Counted from the first letter of the stretch, positions 35,434-44,472 are shown. The stretch is DNA of 64,000 nucleotides from Chlamydia serpentis (GCF_900239945.1 NZ_LT993738.1:496001-560000); one strand, 5' to 3'. Made by a program: numbers and translations. The notes: generated by a model from the sequence alone, not told the origin.

Positions 35434-38400
35434 ATGGTCTCAACACCTCCATCCTGCCCTCCTCCCAATAAGGATAATCTTTACCATTTAACAACAAATC
35501 CAGAAGATTCGTTGATACTTAGAATATTACGTACTATAGGGTACATACTCCTTCACATTATTACTCTCGGTCTTCTTCTTCTTATTCATTACTACAAACA
35601 TCACCAAGTCTTTAGAAAAGAGGGACTACCAACTCCCCCAATTATTCCACGAGCTCCTGACAAAAAAACTTTAGAAACTGCTAAACAGCTTACCGAAGAC
35701 AAAGATGATAGAAAACCTTCCTCTCCAAAAAAACCTACACCCACACCTCCCCCAATTAAAAAAATCTCTCCATCTCCGTCTATTCCGTCTTCTCCTGAAC
35801 TTTCCGACAAAAAAATTTTAGAAACCGATAAACAACCTGGTGAAGATAAAGATATCACACCCCCTGCTCCTCCAAAAAAAACTACACCCCCTCCCATCAA
35901 AAAAATCTCTCCGCCCCCCTATCAGCGACAACCCGAGGGTGTTGGTTCACTAAATTGGATGGTCAATAAAGCAATCATGCGAGATATTTTGCCTCTCAGT
36001 TCACAGATAATTGACCCGACGACAGAGGAGATCAACCCTTATTTCCTAGCTTCGTATCCTAATCAGATCAAAAACGAACCAGGATTTTTCCCCTTAGATA
36101 CTCTAAAATTATTGGCACATAACCCTCTCATTCCTTCTGAAAGGCGTCGAATTGCTAAGTTGGCTCTTAATCAAATTGAATATCTAAGTGCAAATTATTA
36201 TGTTGTTAACGTTCCAGGAGACGGAAGATGCTTCTACCGTTCGTATGTTGTAGGCTGGCTATGCGCCCTAGCGAAAGATTCCGAAACGAATAGTAACATA
36301 TTTACTGAGGAAGCAATACGTGTGCGAGAACTTTCTTTTGCCTCTTCCTCCCCTGAAAATCAGGCTCTTTCGATACAAGTGTCTACCCTACTAGAATCTT
36401 GCGCTAACTATCTCACGCTAGAAGAGCTCTACAATAAAGTGATTCTCAATCCACAAAACAACGCTATCCTTGTGTCCTTTATACAAAAACTCTCTACATA
36501 CACTGCTCGTCGCAACATAGCTATGTCTGTTGACGAAGCTAGCGCTAGAAGGATATATGTTAGTGATATAGAAGAAGCTCTTTTACCAGAGACTCTCGAA
36601 TTTCTTGTTAAAAAACATTCTTATAATAACCTTTTCTTAAATCTCATTGCTGAACCACCTCTACCATCAACAAATACTAAAGATCAGTTACTGCTTCTAC
36701 TAGGACATCTCCCTGCTCTATTTTTGAATGACCAAGAATTAAAAACACTCGATTCACAAAAGCAAATCAGTCGGAGACAATACGAACTTCAGGTCGAGCA
36801 AGCCTTTTGCAAACTCAGTGCAGTCCTGAACTGCTCTGGATGGGATATAGAAACTTTTGCTACTAGAGTTAAAGATAATCTGCCTGCAATAATTAAGAGC
36901 CAATTTACACGCTTTCTTCAAACAATCAAAGATAGACGATGTAAAGACACACTTCCTTGGTCTCAAACATTTTCTTTTTTTGCTTTTATACTAACCAGTC
37001 CCTCAACTAAACTGAATAAAATATGCAAAGGTTTCTACCTAGAAATCGAGGGCATCCTAAATAGCATGATTTCTGCTCAAAGCAACTTGCAAGATATCTT
37101 AGAGGTCTCAGACAGATTTAAAGATTACCTAAAAGATGATTTAGAGAACGCCTGGGAAAGCAATGTTACTTCCTCAAATATGTTTTCCCTGTTAACAATG
37201 CATGACGGGCTAAGGTTGGCACAACTTCTACCTTCACTTAAATCCTTGCAAATACGCGTGGCACGATTACTAAAAAATCTGATATCTGCTTCTTTTGAAA
37301 ACCCTCCGCTAAGTGAACAACCTGAGGTGCTTGAAACAACAGTGAATCATTTATTATCAGCTATTTATACTAATACTACGTGGACAAGCTACTGGGATCA
37401 AGTCTGTTCTTCGGAGATTTTGAACTTACCTCTAGATCCAAAAATAGCACCAGAGAAAGATTCTCTCTATACATCTGCAGCAAGACTCTTGTTCTTTATT
37501 TTCCAGCACCCTCTAATAGAGACACATCCAAGTACAAAACAAACAGTAGCAAATTTAAAGATGATCTTACTTCCCTTGTTACAATATGCTTTTAAGAAAG
37601 TGGAAAATCAAACTAAGCTCAAGAACCTCTTAAACCCTATTTTAGCATCTATATTCCTAGATGCACACAAACCCTCTTATCCAATTACCACAAAGGACAT
37701 TCAATCATTCTGCGTATTCTTCAAAATCCATCCTGAAATTATGATCTTAGACCCCATACTTGAACTGCGGTGTAAGAATTTTGCAAACAGTATGTTTCCA
37801 ACTTTTGATTTGGAAAACCAGGCTAAATCGCTAATAAAAGAAATTCCCGATACACACGGAAACCTATGGGAGTCTTTTTTAAAACGCATGAATACTTTTA
37901 GTGCACAACCTTTATCTGATGCGCTTTGTTCATCTTTTTTAGTCTTTTCTTTCCTTGAGAATTATCCTGAGCTTCTACAAAAAAGTTCGCCTATCACAAA
38001 CAAGCTTCAATGTTTTCAAAAGACAGCTCTTGAGACTTTTTTAGAAAAAGAAGAACAGCTCATCCGAATACTACGGCCTGTATTTGGACTGGCTGCAGAA
38101 ACCCTGAATAATTACTCTATATTTAGAAGACAAATGATTAACCATCTCTTAAGAAAATCCGACAGCACAACAGCCGTCTTTTGCCATTCTGCTTTTAGAG
38201 AAAATTTAATTAGTTATCTCCTTTCTTTACACTCCAGCAACCTCGCTTCTATCCTAGATCTAGTCCAAGATCAAGCTGAAAGTTCGGACGTTGCTTCTAT
38301 GGCAACTGTGCCTTTACAACAACTAGCTGTTTGCGAAGCAATGTTTGATTCTGAGAATACCTATAATAATATACAGAGTCTTGCTGTATCACATGGGTTT

Positions 38401-38538
38401 TTACATTCATTTTCTTCTGAAGCGGAGGCTAGGATCTTCTTAATCCATTTCTCCAACCATTACGGCTGTCTCTTACCTATACCTAAAACTTCACAAACTG
38501 AAGCTCCAAACAACAAAACTCAAGATCCGAATCCCTAG
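35434..38538 (+). CDS. OTU-type predicted cysteine protease / deubiquitinase (CPn0483-like)
   Basis: This is a 1034-residue protein. A hydrophobic segment at about residues 27-55 could anchor it. A Pro/Lys-rich region at about 70-165 contains two copies of a 50-residue unit. The OTU cysteine box appears as GDGRCFYRS with Cys266. The best match to the closing OTU His box is HFSNHYGCLLP with His1009 at the extreme C-terminus. The stretch between them is long, helical and Leu-rich. C. pneumoniae was the bacterium in which the OTU superfamily was first noted, and a chlamydial OTU effector that removes ubiquitin has been described in C. caviae. Secretion and deubiquitination here are inferred from those. 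The gene is followed directly by aroG. Confidence 0.85.
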   Translation: MVSTPPSCPPPNKDNLYHLTTNPEDSLILRILRTIGYILLHIITLGLLLLIHYYKHHQVFRKEGLPTPPIIPRAPDKKTLETAKQLTEDKDDRKPSSPKKPTPTPPPIKKISPSPSIPSSPELSDKKILETDKQPGEDKDITPPAPPKKTTPPPIKKISPPPYQRQPEGVGSLNWMVNKAIMRDILPLSSQIIDPTTEEINPYFLASYPNQIKNEPGFFPLDTLKLLAHNPLIPSERRRIAKLALNQIEYLSANYYVVNVPGDGRCFYRSYVVGWLCALAKDSETNSNIFTEEAIRVRELSFASSSPENQALSIQVSTLLESCANYLTLEELYNKVILNPQNNAILVSFIQKLSTYTARRNIAMSVDEASARRIYVSDIEEALLPETLEFLVKKHSYNNLFLNLIAEPPLPSTNTKDQLLLLLGHLPALFLNDQELKTLDSQKQISRRQYELQVEQAFCKLSAVLNCSGWDIETFATRVKDNLPAIIKSQFTRFLQTIKDRRCKDTLPWSQTFSFFAFILTSPSTKLNKICKGFYLEIEGILNSMISAQSNLQDILEVSDRFKDYLKDDLENAWESNVTSSNMFSLLTMHDGLRLAQLLPSLKSLQIRVARLLKNLISASFENPPLSEQPEVLETTVNHLLSAIYTNTTWTSYWDQVCSSEILNLPLDPKIAPEKDSLYTSAARLLFFIFQHPLIETHPSTKQTVANLKMILLPLLQYAFKKVENQTKLKNLLNPILASIFLDAHKPSYPITTKDIQSFCVFFKIHPEIMILDPILELRCKNFANSMFPTFDLENQAKSLIKEIPDTHGNLWESFLKRMNTFSAQPLSDALCSSFLVFSFLENYPELLQKSSPITNKLQCFQKTALETFLEKEEQLIRILRPVFGLAAETLNNYSIFRRQMINHLLRKSDSTTAVFCHSAFRENLISYLLSLHSSNLASILDLVQDQAESSDVASMATVPLQQLAVCEAMFDSENTYNNIQSLAVSHGFLHSFSSEAEARIFLIHFSNHYGCLLPIPKTSQTEAPNNKTQDPNP
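35650..35930 (+). repeat. Two diverged copies of a Pro/Lys-rich coding repeat
   Basis: Within the OTU gene, the unit DKKTLETAKQLTEDKD followed by a Pro-rich stretch ending PPPIKKISPSPS recurs as DKKILETDKQPGEDKD and TPPPIKKISPPP. The two units are diverged, so the duplication is not recent. Pro-rich linkers of this type often bind SH3 or WW domains, which is inference. Confidence 0.7.
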
Positions 38539-38555
38539 TTTTAAACGAGGTACTT

Positions 38556-39389
38556 ATTCTTACGTTTACTTATCCTTTACCACATACTCTAAAGCAGCAC
38601 CCCGAAGAGGTCCGCATCGTTTGTATATCCCGAAATCTATTTGTTGGAAGTGGAACCCCCATACTGATCGCAGGACCCTGTGCATTAGAAAGTTATGAGC
38701 ATACTATTTCTTCAGGACTTGCAGTAAAACAAGCTGGGGCCCAAATATTTCGAGGTTCTATTAAAAAGCCACGCACAAGTCCATTTTCCTTTCAAGGGTG
38801 GGAAAAGGAGTGTGTCTTGTGGCACAAGGAAGCACAGCGTATTCATGGCCTCCCCACAGAAACCGAAGTTTTAGATGTCCGAGATGTTGAAATCACTGCT
38901 GAACATGTCGATATCCTCCGTATTGGCTCTAAAAACATGCACAACTCCCCTCTACTACAAGAGGTTAGCTATTCCCATCGTCCAATTATTCTAAAACGTA
39001 GTCCTTCAGCCACTCTTGAAGAGTGGTTGTGTGCAGCAGAATATATTCTCTCTTCCCCCTCCTGCCCTGGAGTTATTCTCTGTGAACGAGGAATCCGAAC
39101 TTTTGAGAATTCCACTCGCTACACCCTAGATCTTAATACTGTGAGTCTTCTGAAAGAGATTTCTTCTCTACCTGTAATCGTAGATCCCTCTCATGCAGCA
39201 GGAAAACGTTCTCTAGTACTTCCTCTTGCGTCTGCTGGTTTATCAGTAGGTGCTGATGGCCTTATGATCGAAGTGCACACGGATCCTGACAAGGCTCTTT
39301 GTGATGCTAAGCAACAAATCTCTCCGAAAGAGCTTGAACAATTTACTAAAAAGCATTTCTCTCATATGAAGCTCTGCGCAAGATCGTGA
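38556..39389 (+). CDS. aroG: DAHP synthase (3-deoxy-7-phosphoheptulonate synthase), apparent ATT start
   Basis: The enzyme catalyses the first step of the shikimate pathway. The reading frame carrying IAGPCALES, FRGSIKKPRTSPFSFQG, LRIGSKNMHN, ILKRSPSATLEEW, PVIVDPSHAAGKR and GADGLMIEVH is a type I DAHP/KDO8P synthase core. The motif IAGPCALES lies upstream of the first canonical start (TTG 38817). The frame is open back to a stop at 38499-38501, yet that whole upstream part has no ATG, GTG or TTG. The best start is ATT at 38556, with GAGG five bases before it and a protein of 277 residues, a normal length. It follows the OTU gene closely. Confidence 0.85.
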   Translation: MLTFTYPLPHTLKQHPEEVRIVCISRNLFVGSGTPILIAGPCALESYEHTISSGLAVKQAGAQIFRGSIKKPRTSPFSFQGWEKECVLWHKEAQRIHGLPTETEVLDVRDVEITAEHVDILRIGSKNMHNSPLLQEVSYSHRPIILKRSPSATLEEWLCAAEYILSSPSCPGVILCERGIRTFENSTRYTLDLNTVSLLKEISSLPVIVDPSHAAGKRSLVLPLASAGLSVGADGLMIEVHTDPDKALCDAKQQISPKELEQFTKKHFSHMKLCARS

Positions 39390-39408
39390 ACTCGTCAAGT
39401 CCACCTAA

Positions 39409-39437
39409 AATAGAAAAGATTTAAAATCTCTTCTATT
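39409..39437 (+). terminator. AT-rich hairpin after aroG, possible terminator
   Basis: AATAGAAAAGATTT and AAATCTCTTCTATT form a 14-bp stem with one mismatch around a single-base centre, 20 bases after the aroG stop. A-rich and T-rich stretches follow. The position suits a terminator, but the stem is weak in GC. The rest of the 208-base gap holds only the leader described next. Confidence 0.45.
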
Positions 39438-39575
39438 TAGAAAAATTCTAAATAAAAAAATTAATTATAAATTTTTAATAACATTAAAATTTATATTCAT
39501 TTTTCTAAAAACACATTTTTATTGAAAATAAAATAACACTTTAACTATCTGACAGTCAATTGAAGGAACGCAAAA

Positions 39576-39617
39576 ATGCGTCTTTCTATGGAGGTTTATG
39601 ATAAAACAAGCATGTAA
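39576..39617 (+). CDS. Possible 13-residue leader peptide overlapping the next start
   Basis: ATG at 39576 lies eight bases after AAGGA and encodes MRLSMEVYDKTSM before TAA at 39615. It overlaps the start of the 64-residue gene in another frame, and a small hairpin (39568-39581) surrounds its start codon. It could couple or regulate translation of the downstream gene. It may equally be chance. Confidence 0.25.
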   Translation: MRLSMEVYDKTSM

Positions 39618-39792
39618 ATTCTATCTTTTACAATGTTTACTTTGCGCTCTGTATTGGCTATTAAAATATTGCAGAAAGCTTCTTAAAGGTACTCTTGACC
39701 ACTCTGAAGAGACCTTCTATCAAGCTTTCCTTTCTTCTATTATTGACCTACTCTACCAATTAAAACAACTCCCAGCTCCTGCTAGTGAATAA
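39598..39792 (+). CDS. Small 64-residue membrane-associated protein
   Basis: A strong GGAGG lies five bases before ATG 39598, which makes this short frame credible. The product opens with a basic/hydrophobic stretch (ACKFYLLQCLLCALYWLLKY, one membrane span), then a basic segment RKLLKG and a helical acidic/hydrophobic C-terminus. Three cysteines lie in or next to the span. It is followed by a strong hairpin. I do not recognise it; small chlamydial membrane peptides of this type are often species-specific. Confidence 0.65.
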   Translation: MIKQACKFYLLQCLLCALYWLLKYCRKLLKGTLDHSEETFYQAFLSSIIDLLYQLKQLPAPASE

Positions 39793-39809
39793 TCAAATAT
39801 AAAATCAAT

Positions 39810-39837
39810 CCCCCCTTCTTTTTGGAAAAGAAGGGGG
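39810..39837. terminator. Strong bidirectional hairpin between convergent genes
   Basis: CCCCCTTCTTTT and AAAAGAAGGGGG pair around a very short loop. It sits 18 bases after the 64-residue gene and 38 bases after the stop of the minus-strand symporter. On the minus strand T-rich DNA follows the stem. It probably terminates both transcripts. Confidence 0.8.
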
Positions 39838-39874
39838 CAATCAGAAATTCAACAGATTTAAGAGTTCCTACTCT

Positions 39875-41236
39875 CTAATCCGAATCTTTAGCATTCAATC
39901 TTAAGACCTTAAAGAGCTTTTTCTTTTGCAAAGAAAAATCGATAATTTGTACAAGGGAAAACGCCACTAAAGAGCTAATCCAAGCAAACAATTCTCCAAA
40001 GATTCCGAAAGAGACAAACTGAACAATCCCATAGCCGACTCCACCAACAATAACTCCTGCCCAAGCACCAGCTTTGCTAAGGCGAGATCCCTTCGGAGCT
40101 AGAAGATAAAAGCCGACTGGAACAGAAAGACAACAAACTGAAAGGCTATAGCTTAAAATCAATACGTCTACAATGTTGGTGAAACCAACAGCAGCAAGAG
40201 GAGCAAGAACTGCTAGTCCCCATATTAAATAACGATAGTAGGGCGCTTTCAAAGTAGGCAGTTCTTCTGCTATAAGCTGAGCGACTGCATTCATAAGAGA
40301 ATCTGCTGTTGAAAGAATGGCAACACCAATAGCAGCAGCCATAACAGCTGCTAGTGAGGGACCGCAAAAATATGCTATTGTATCAATAAGAGGACATCCT
40401 CCTACAATCCCTACCTTAGCTCCCAAGGAACCTAAAAATAAAGGAACAAAGTTAAAAATGAGAAGAGTAACACCAGCACCCACGGCTGCCCACTGGAGGC
40501 GCTGTGGTGATGAGGCCGCCACACATCTTTGCACCATATCCTGTTCGACGATCATAAAGAGCATGGGCATGAGTATCCAATTAGAAAGTTTTGCATAGGG
40601 GAGCGGTTGAAAAGGCTCTGTTAAAGGAAGAGATTGGGGAACTACAAACCATACAGAAATACCACAACACACCACTGCCAATAGGAGAAATCCTGCTTGA
40701 ATAATATCTGTACGTACTACTCCTCGAAATCCTCCTGTTGAGGTATATAAAGCTAGGACAATCCAAAAAGCCAAGGTTAAGTACTTACCGAAAGCAAAGG
40801 CATTAAACAAGCGATCTAAAGCAATCACTTGAGCTACTAAGATAAAAAATAATGAGCCTGCTGACAATAAAAATGCAATCCTACGGAGCTTTTTAGAACC
40901 ATAGACAACCTCAAAGATAGCGACAACAGTTGTTAGTGACCCTGCTGCCAACCGTTTTCCGGGGCCCATCCCTAGAAAAATCAATCCCAAGGCAACGCCC
41001 AAAGGATAAAGAATTACTCCATAACCATAGCAGAAAGCTTCTTCTGCTGCACCAAGAAGGACACCCCCGCCAATTTGTGTAGCAATGAAAGTCATCATTA
41101 GAGGAAAAACTTTTAAACTCCTTCCTGCAAGAAAGTAGCTCTCGCGATCTTCTACTTTCCCGCCACCACGACGTCCAATATATAAACACACTCCCTGAAT
41201 TCCTATCAGGAAAAATAAAAACAATGAAAAATTCAT
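39875..41236 (-). CDS. Sodium:solute symporter family transporter (proline-permease-like)
   Basis: This is a 453-residue polytopic protein of the SSS family with roughly twelve hydrophobic spans. Family landmarks are YFLAGRSLKVFPLMMTFIAT near the N-terminus, STGGFRGVVRTDIIQ in the middle and AILSTADSLMNAVAQLIAEE, which holds the conserved Ser and Asp of the sodium site. Members take up proline, pantothenate, sugars or other solutes with Na+. The substrate cannot be read from sequence alone, although C. pneumoniae annotations call it proline permease as I recall. It stands as a single minus-strand gene. Confidence 0.9.
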   Translation of the reverse strand: MNFSLFLFFLIGIQGVCLYIGRRGGGKVEDRESYFLAGRSLKVFPLMMTFIATQIGGGVLLGAAEEAFCYGYGVILYPLGVALGLIFLGMGPGKRLAAGSLTTVVAIFEVVYGSKKLRRIAFLLSAGSLFFILVAQVIALDRLFNAFAFGKYLTLAFWIVLALYTSTGGFRGVVRTDIIQAGFLLLAVVCCGISVWFVVPQSLPLTEPFQPLPYAKLSNWILMPMLFMIVEQDMVQRCVAASSPQRLQWAAVGAGVTLLIFNFVPLFLGSLGAKVGIVGGCPLIDTIAYFCGPSLAAVMAAAIGVAILSTADSLMNAVAQLIAEELPTLKAPYYRYLIWGLAVLAPLAAVGFTNIVDVLILSYSLSVCCLSVPVGFYLLAPKGSRLSKAGAWAGVIVGGVGYGIVQFVSFGIFGELFAWISSLVAFSLVQIIDFSLQKKKLFKVLRLNAKDSD

Positions 41237-41612
41237 AAAACTAAGAACTCCATAACTTAACTAAAGAATTTAAAAATTATTCCTCTAAGCCAGTGAGCTT
41301 AAAGACAGGTGCTAAAACAAATTAGGAGTAAAATGGAGATAGCGTCCAGAATAACGGAGGCTTAAAGAAAATAAAGATCTAAAAAATAAATCTAATTTTA
41401 TAGGTAGATTATACATGACATAATGGTCCTGAGACTATGCTCTTCATAAATTATAGAAGCTATTAGATAAAAATCTATAACAAAGTGTTATATTTCTAAA
41501 AAATTAAGATTAAGTAACCAAGGCAAATTTTCAAGAGAACGAAATAAAATTACGACCATCAAAACAATAGTGAGCTTCTCTCTCTTTATATCTTAAATAA
41601 ACTATAATAATT
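41237..41612. other. 376-base AT-rich intergenic region
   Basis: It lies between two minus-strand genes and should contain the symporter promoter and the terminator of the HEAT-like gene. No open frame, strong hairpin or RNA gene was seen. Confidence 0.5.
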
Positions 41613-43244
41613 TTATTTAAAGATAGCAAAGAGTGCTCCTGCTGCTGCGCTTTGTAACGAAGGAGCTTCGTTACAACAGCACTCTAGAAGAAAAGGAATA
41701 GCATCAAGATTTTCCGAAAAAGCAACAGACTCCAAAATCGCTAGTTTATCTTGCCAGCGACTGTCAATGTAAAGTTCAAATACTTTTTCTAAGGACTGAC
41801 GATCCTTTTTCTGACATAAAGAAGCTAATGCCCCTTCGAGCTTTGCTGCAAAGCAAGCGTCAGTAACCAAGTCAGCAGAAGTCTCAGGATCTCCCTCTTC
41901 CCAAAATATTCCAGAAAAGAAGCTCCATCCCTGAGTCTGTTGTCCTGAAAGAAAAGTAGCTGTTACTGCCTTGACTTGGCTATAACGAGCGACTGCCAAA
42001 AGGCGAATCAACTTCCTACCAATCTCACGTTTTATCATGTCCGAATATAGAGGGAGAGACTCTCCCCGAAAATTGCATTGAGCATCCCATAAAAAATGTT
42101 CTATAGCCCAACACATTTCTGGATTAAAGAGATAACGAGCAATAACATCGCCAGCTTTTTCGATATCTTCACGGTTGACAAGAAGTAAAATGGCGAGATT
42201 AGCCGCCGCCTTTCGAGAAGCAATCATCCCTAAGTGCTCTTTCGCTAAAGGGACCCCATGAATTCCTAAAGAACAAAGAGCCGCAGAGGCTGCCTCACAA
42301 ATAGGAGCTAATGGAGATCGTAATCCTTCTACTAAAGAATTACAACCCAAAGGTTCTCCATGTAAATGGAGAAGGGCTGCAGCTTGAAAACGCACTTTTG
42401 GGAACGGTGATGATAGCGCTATATGACGCACCTTACTTAGAAAGTCTGCATCACTTAAAGGCAACCAACGATTACAGGCTAGAGCAGCAAGTAAAAGAGC
42501 TTCTTGAACTTCAGGATATTCTACAGATAATAGATCAGTAAAAATACAGCTCTCTTCTGGATAAGAACCACTACGCAATACTTGACAAGTGAAAAGAGCT
42601 CGATCAATATCATTTTTAGGTAGAGGAGCATGTAAAAATGCAGAAGAAAATTCTAGGGAAGCCTTCCATGCTTCTCGACGTTCCACGCCATCGACAAGCT
42701 TATTCTCAGCACGTTCTCTTAAAAATGGTAAGAGCTCCTCTATACGTAAGTGAGCAATTACCCGATACGCTGTAATTCGAACATGGAGAGACTCGTCATT
42801 GCGAGCAACCTCTGCTATAGCCTTTTTCAAACTTTCTGAGCCATAGTTAACAGCAACCTGTAGAGCCAATGATCGAACAATAGGACTGTCATCACTAAAA
42901 ATTTGGAGAAGGAGAGGGACCAAACGAAAATCTCTAGCAAGCCCAATAGCAAGAACAGTGACAGCACGGACGGTGGATGAAGAGTTGTTTACACCCTTAC
43001 AAAGAACCTGAATTGCGAATTCTTCCAAAACATCTCGATCGCAAGCTAAATTTGGGTAAACAAGCTGACATTTTTTAAAACTTGCAAACCAATCATCAAA
43101 AGAAGAATTCTTTGTAAGAGCTTTCAGGATTAGTTTAGCTTGGACAATGGAATACTCCTCAGATTCGAGAAGACATAGAGCTTCTGCTGAAGCTTTTGTA
43201 AAATCTTGGATCAGCAGTTGGTATCGAAGAGAATCCGAAGCCAA
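41613..43244 (-). CDS. HEAT-repeat-like chlamydial protein
   Basis: This is a helical protein of 543 residues from TTG 43244. Repeating units such as VRAVTVLAIGLARD, VRSLALQVAVNYGS, VRITAYRVIAHLR and VRFQAAALLHLHGE are HEAT/PBS-lyase-type helix pairs, so it is probably a protein-binding scaffold. Directly upstream in the same frame lies SLIFFFLCGSLLAS, a signal-peptide-like stretch without ATG, GTG or TTG. An ATT at 43271 with AGGGG nine bases before it could start a secreted form. It lies downstream of the HIT gene, within one minus-strand operon. Function unknown. Confidence 0.8.
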   Translation of the reverse strand: MASDSLRYQLLIQDFTKASAEALCLLESEEYSIVQAKLILKALTKNSSFDDWFASFKKCQLVYPNLACDRDVLEEFAIQVLCKGVNNSSSTVRAVTVLAIGLARDFRLVPLLLQIFSDDSPIVRSLALQVAVNYGSESLKKAIAEVARNDESLHVRITAYRVIAHLRIEELLPFLRERAENKLVDGVERREAWKASLEFSSAFLHAPLPKNDIDRALFTCQVLRSGSYPEESCIFTDLLSVEYPEVQEALLLAALACNRWLPLSDADFLSKVRHIALSSPFPKVRFQAAALLHLHGEPLGCNSLVEGLRSPLAPICEAASAALCSLGIHGVPLAKEHLGMIASRKAAANLAILLLVNREDIEKAGDVIARYLFNPEMCWAIEHFLWDAQCNFRGESLPLYSDMIKREIGRKLIRLLAVARYSQVKAVTATFLSGQQTQGWSFFSGIFWEEGDPETSADLVTDACFAAKLEGALASLCQKKDRQSLEKVFELYIDSRWQDKLAILESVAFSENLDAIPFLLECCCNEAPSLQSAAAGALFAIFK

Positions 43245-43270
43245 CAGTGATCCACAAAGAAAAAAGAAAA

Positions 43271-43603
43271 TTAGGCTATAGCCCCTAAAGGACGCCCACC
43301 TAAAAGATGAATATGTAAGTGAAATACGGCTTGTCCTCCATCAGCGCCATTATTGATAACTACACGGTACCCGTCGGCAATTCCAAATTCTACAGCAAGC
43401 TCTTGAATGATTTTTCCAGCCTCTGCCAATAAAATCATTTCATCCTCTTTGACCTCCTGAAACCTTGCTATAGGTTTCTTAGGAATGATCAAAAGATGCA
43501 CAGGAGCTTGAGGAAAACGATCTTTTATAGCTATAAAATTTTCGTTTTCAAAAACCTTATCACAATCTATTAACCCATCGATAATTTGCTTAAATACTGT
43601 CAT
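43271..43603 (-). CDS. HIT-family nucleotide hydrolase
   Basis: This is a 110-residue protein of the histidine triad family. The triad motif HLHIHLL is visible near the C-terminus, with the upstream IPKKPIARF and INNGADGGQAVFH typical of the HinT branch. Such enzymes hydrolyse AMP-linked amines. Start at ATG 43603 was chosen over 43666 because it gives the usual HinT N-terminus (TVFKQIIDG) and an ATGA four-base overlap with the stop of the upstream gene, so the two are probably coupled. Confidence 0.92.
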   Translation of the reverse strand: MTVFKQIIDGLIDCDKVFENENFIAIKDRFPQAPVHLLIIPKKPIARFQEVKEDEMILLAEAGKIIQELAVEFGIADGYRVVINNGADGGQAVFHLHIHLLGGRPLGAIA

Positions 43604-44472
43604 ATAATCCCTCGATCTTGTAAAGTTACCAGCAAAGCACGCTGACAACTTTCTCTGTTTGCCCATACAGAAAGAAAAAGGCCCTTATGGCAAAAAACAG
43701 CACCTGGAATTCCCGACACTTTAGAAAGATCGTTACCTAGTAATCCTGCCCAATTGTCAGGGAAGGGAACTCGTACTTCCATACGACGATCTAAGTTTGG
43801 GGGTATACCTCGTAAAATCCATTGATCACTCGAAGGAAAACAAACAAACGCTGCAGGATGCTTCTCACCTCCTAAAAAAAAGAAATTGTCTTGCCATGCA
43901 AGAGGACGATCAAAATACAAACATATTTCGTCTGTTTCCATAGCTTCTCTCACCAGTCCCCTACAGGCACGATCATACTGAAATTTTTTCCTTAACCGAT
44001 ACAAAAAGTCGATAGTAAAACGCAAAGCACAGGAAAAATCTGCATCCGAACTATTTTCTTCCTCTTCACGAGGATTATAAATTTTAATAATGTCAGAAAA
44101 TGAACAAAAGCCCTCCTTAGAAAAGAATCTACCATTATCTTGCTCATCAACCCCGTGGACTAATGTATTGTTAAGAAAATGGTATTCTTCAGGATCCATA
44201 TAACCACGTTCCTTAAGATAGTGCAAAATCATACCTGCACTACTCCAAGATCCATCATAAGAAACTTGGTGATGATCGAAGCGTTTTTCTTCCATAGAAT
44301 AGACGCCACCCACATCACAAACGTATTCACACTTAGATAATATCATAGGATCTCGAGAACGCATAATCTTATCTTCATCTACAAGATCAAAAATAATGAG
44401 GAGAGCACACGCCGTGACCTCATCTGCATGAAAAGAACCATCGTGAGTACCAATGCTTCTTGAAATCTGCAT
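43600..44472 (-). CDS. MYG1/UPF0160 family metal-dependent protein
   Basis: This 290-residue protein of the MYG1 family is related to DHH phosphoesterases. Landmarks are GTHDGSFHADEVTACALL, RSRDP, VCDVGGVY and RFDHHQ near the N-terminus, then HGVDEQDNG in the middle, all carrying likely metal ligands. Eukaryotic MYG1 is an exoribonuclease; the bacterial role is not known to me. Start at 44472 (MQISRSIG) was preferred because AGAGG lies nine bases upstream. ATGs at 44502 and 44481 are alternatives. It opens the MYG1-HIT-HEAT operon. Confidence 0.88.
   Translation of the reverse strand: MQISRSIGTHDGSFHADEVTACALLIIFDLVDEDKIMRSRDPMILSKCEYVCDVGGVYSMEEKRFDHHQVSYDGSWSSAGMILHYLKERGYMDPEEYHFLNNTLVHGVDEQDNGRFFSKEGFCSFSDIIKIYNPREEEENSSDADFSCALRFTIDFLYRLRKKFQYDRACRGLVREAMETDEICLYFDRPLAWQDNFFFLGGEKHPAAFVCFPSSDQWILRGIPPNLDRRMEVRVPFPDNWAGLLGNDLSKVSGIPGAVFCHKGLFLSVWANRESCQRALLVTLQDRGII

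Noticed and set aside
42311-42541. 76-codon plus-strand frame
   Set aside because: It is a shadow of the HEAT-like gene on the other strand.
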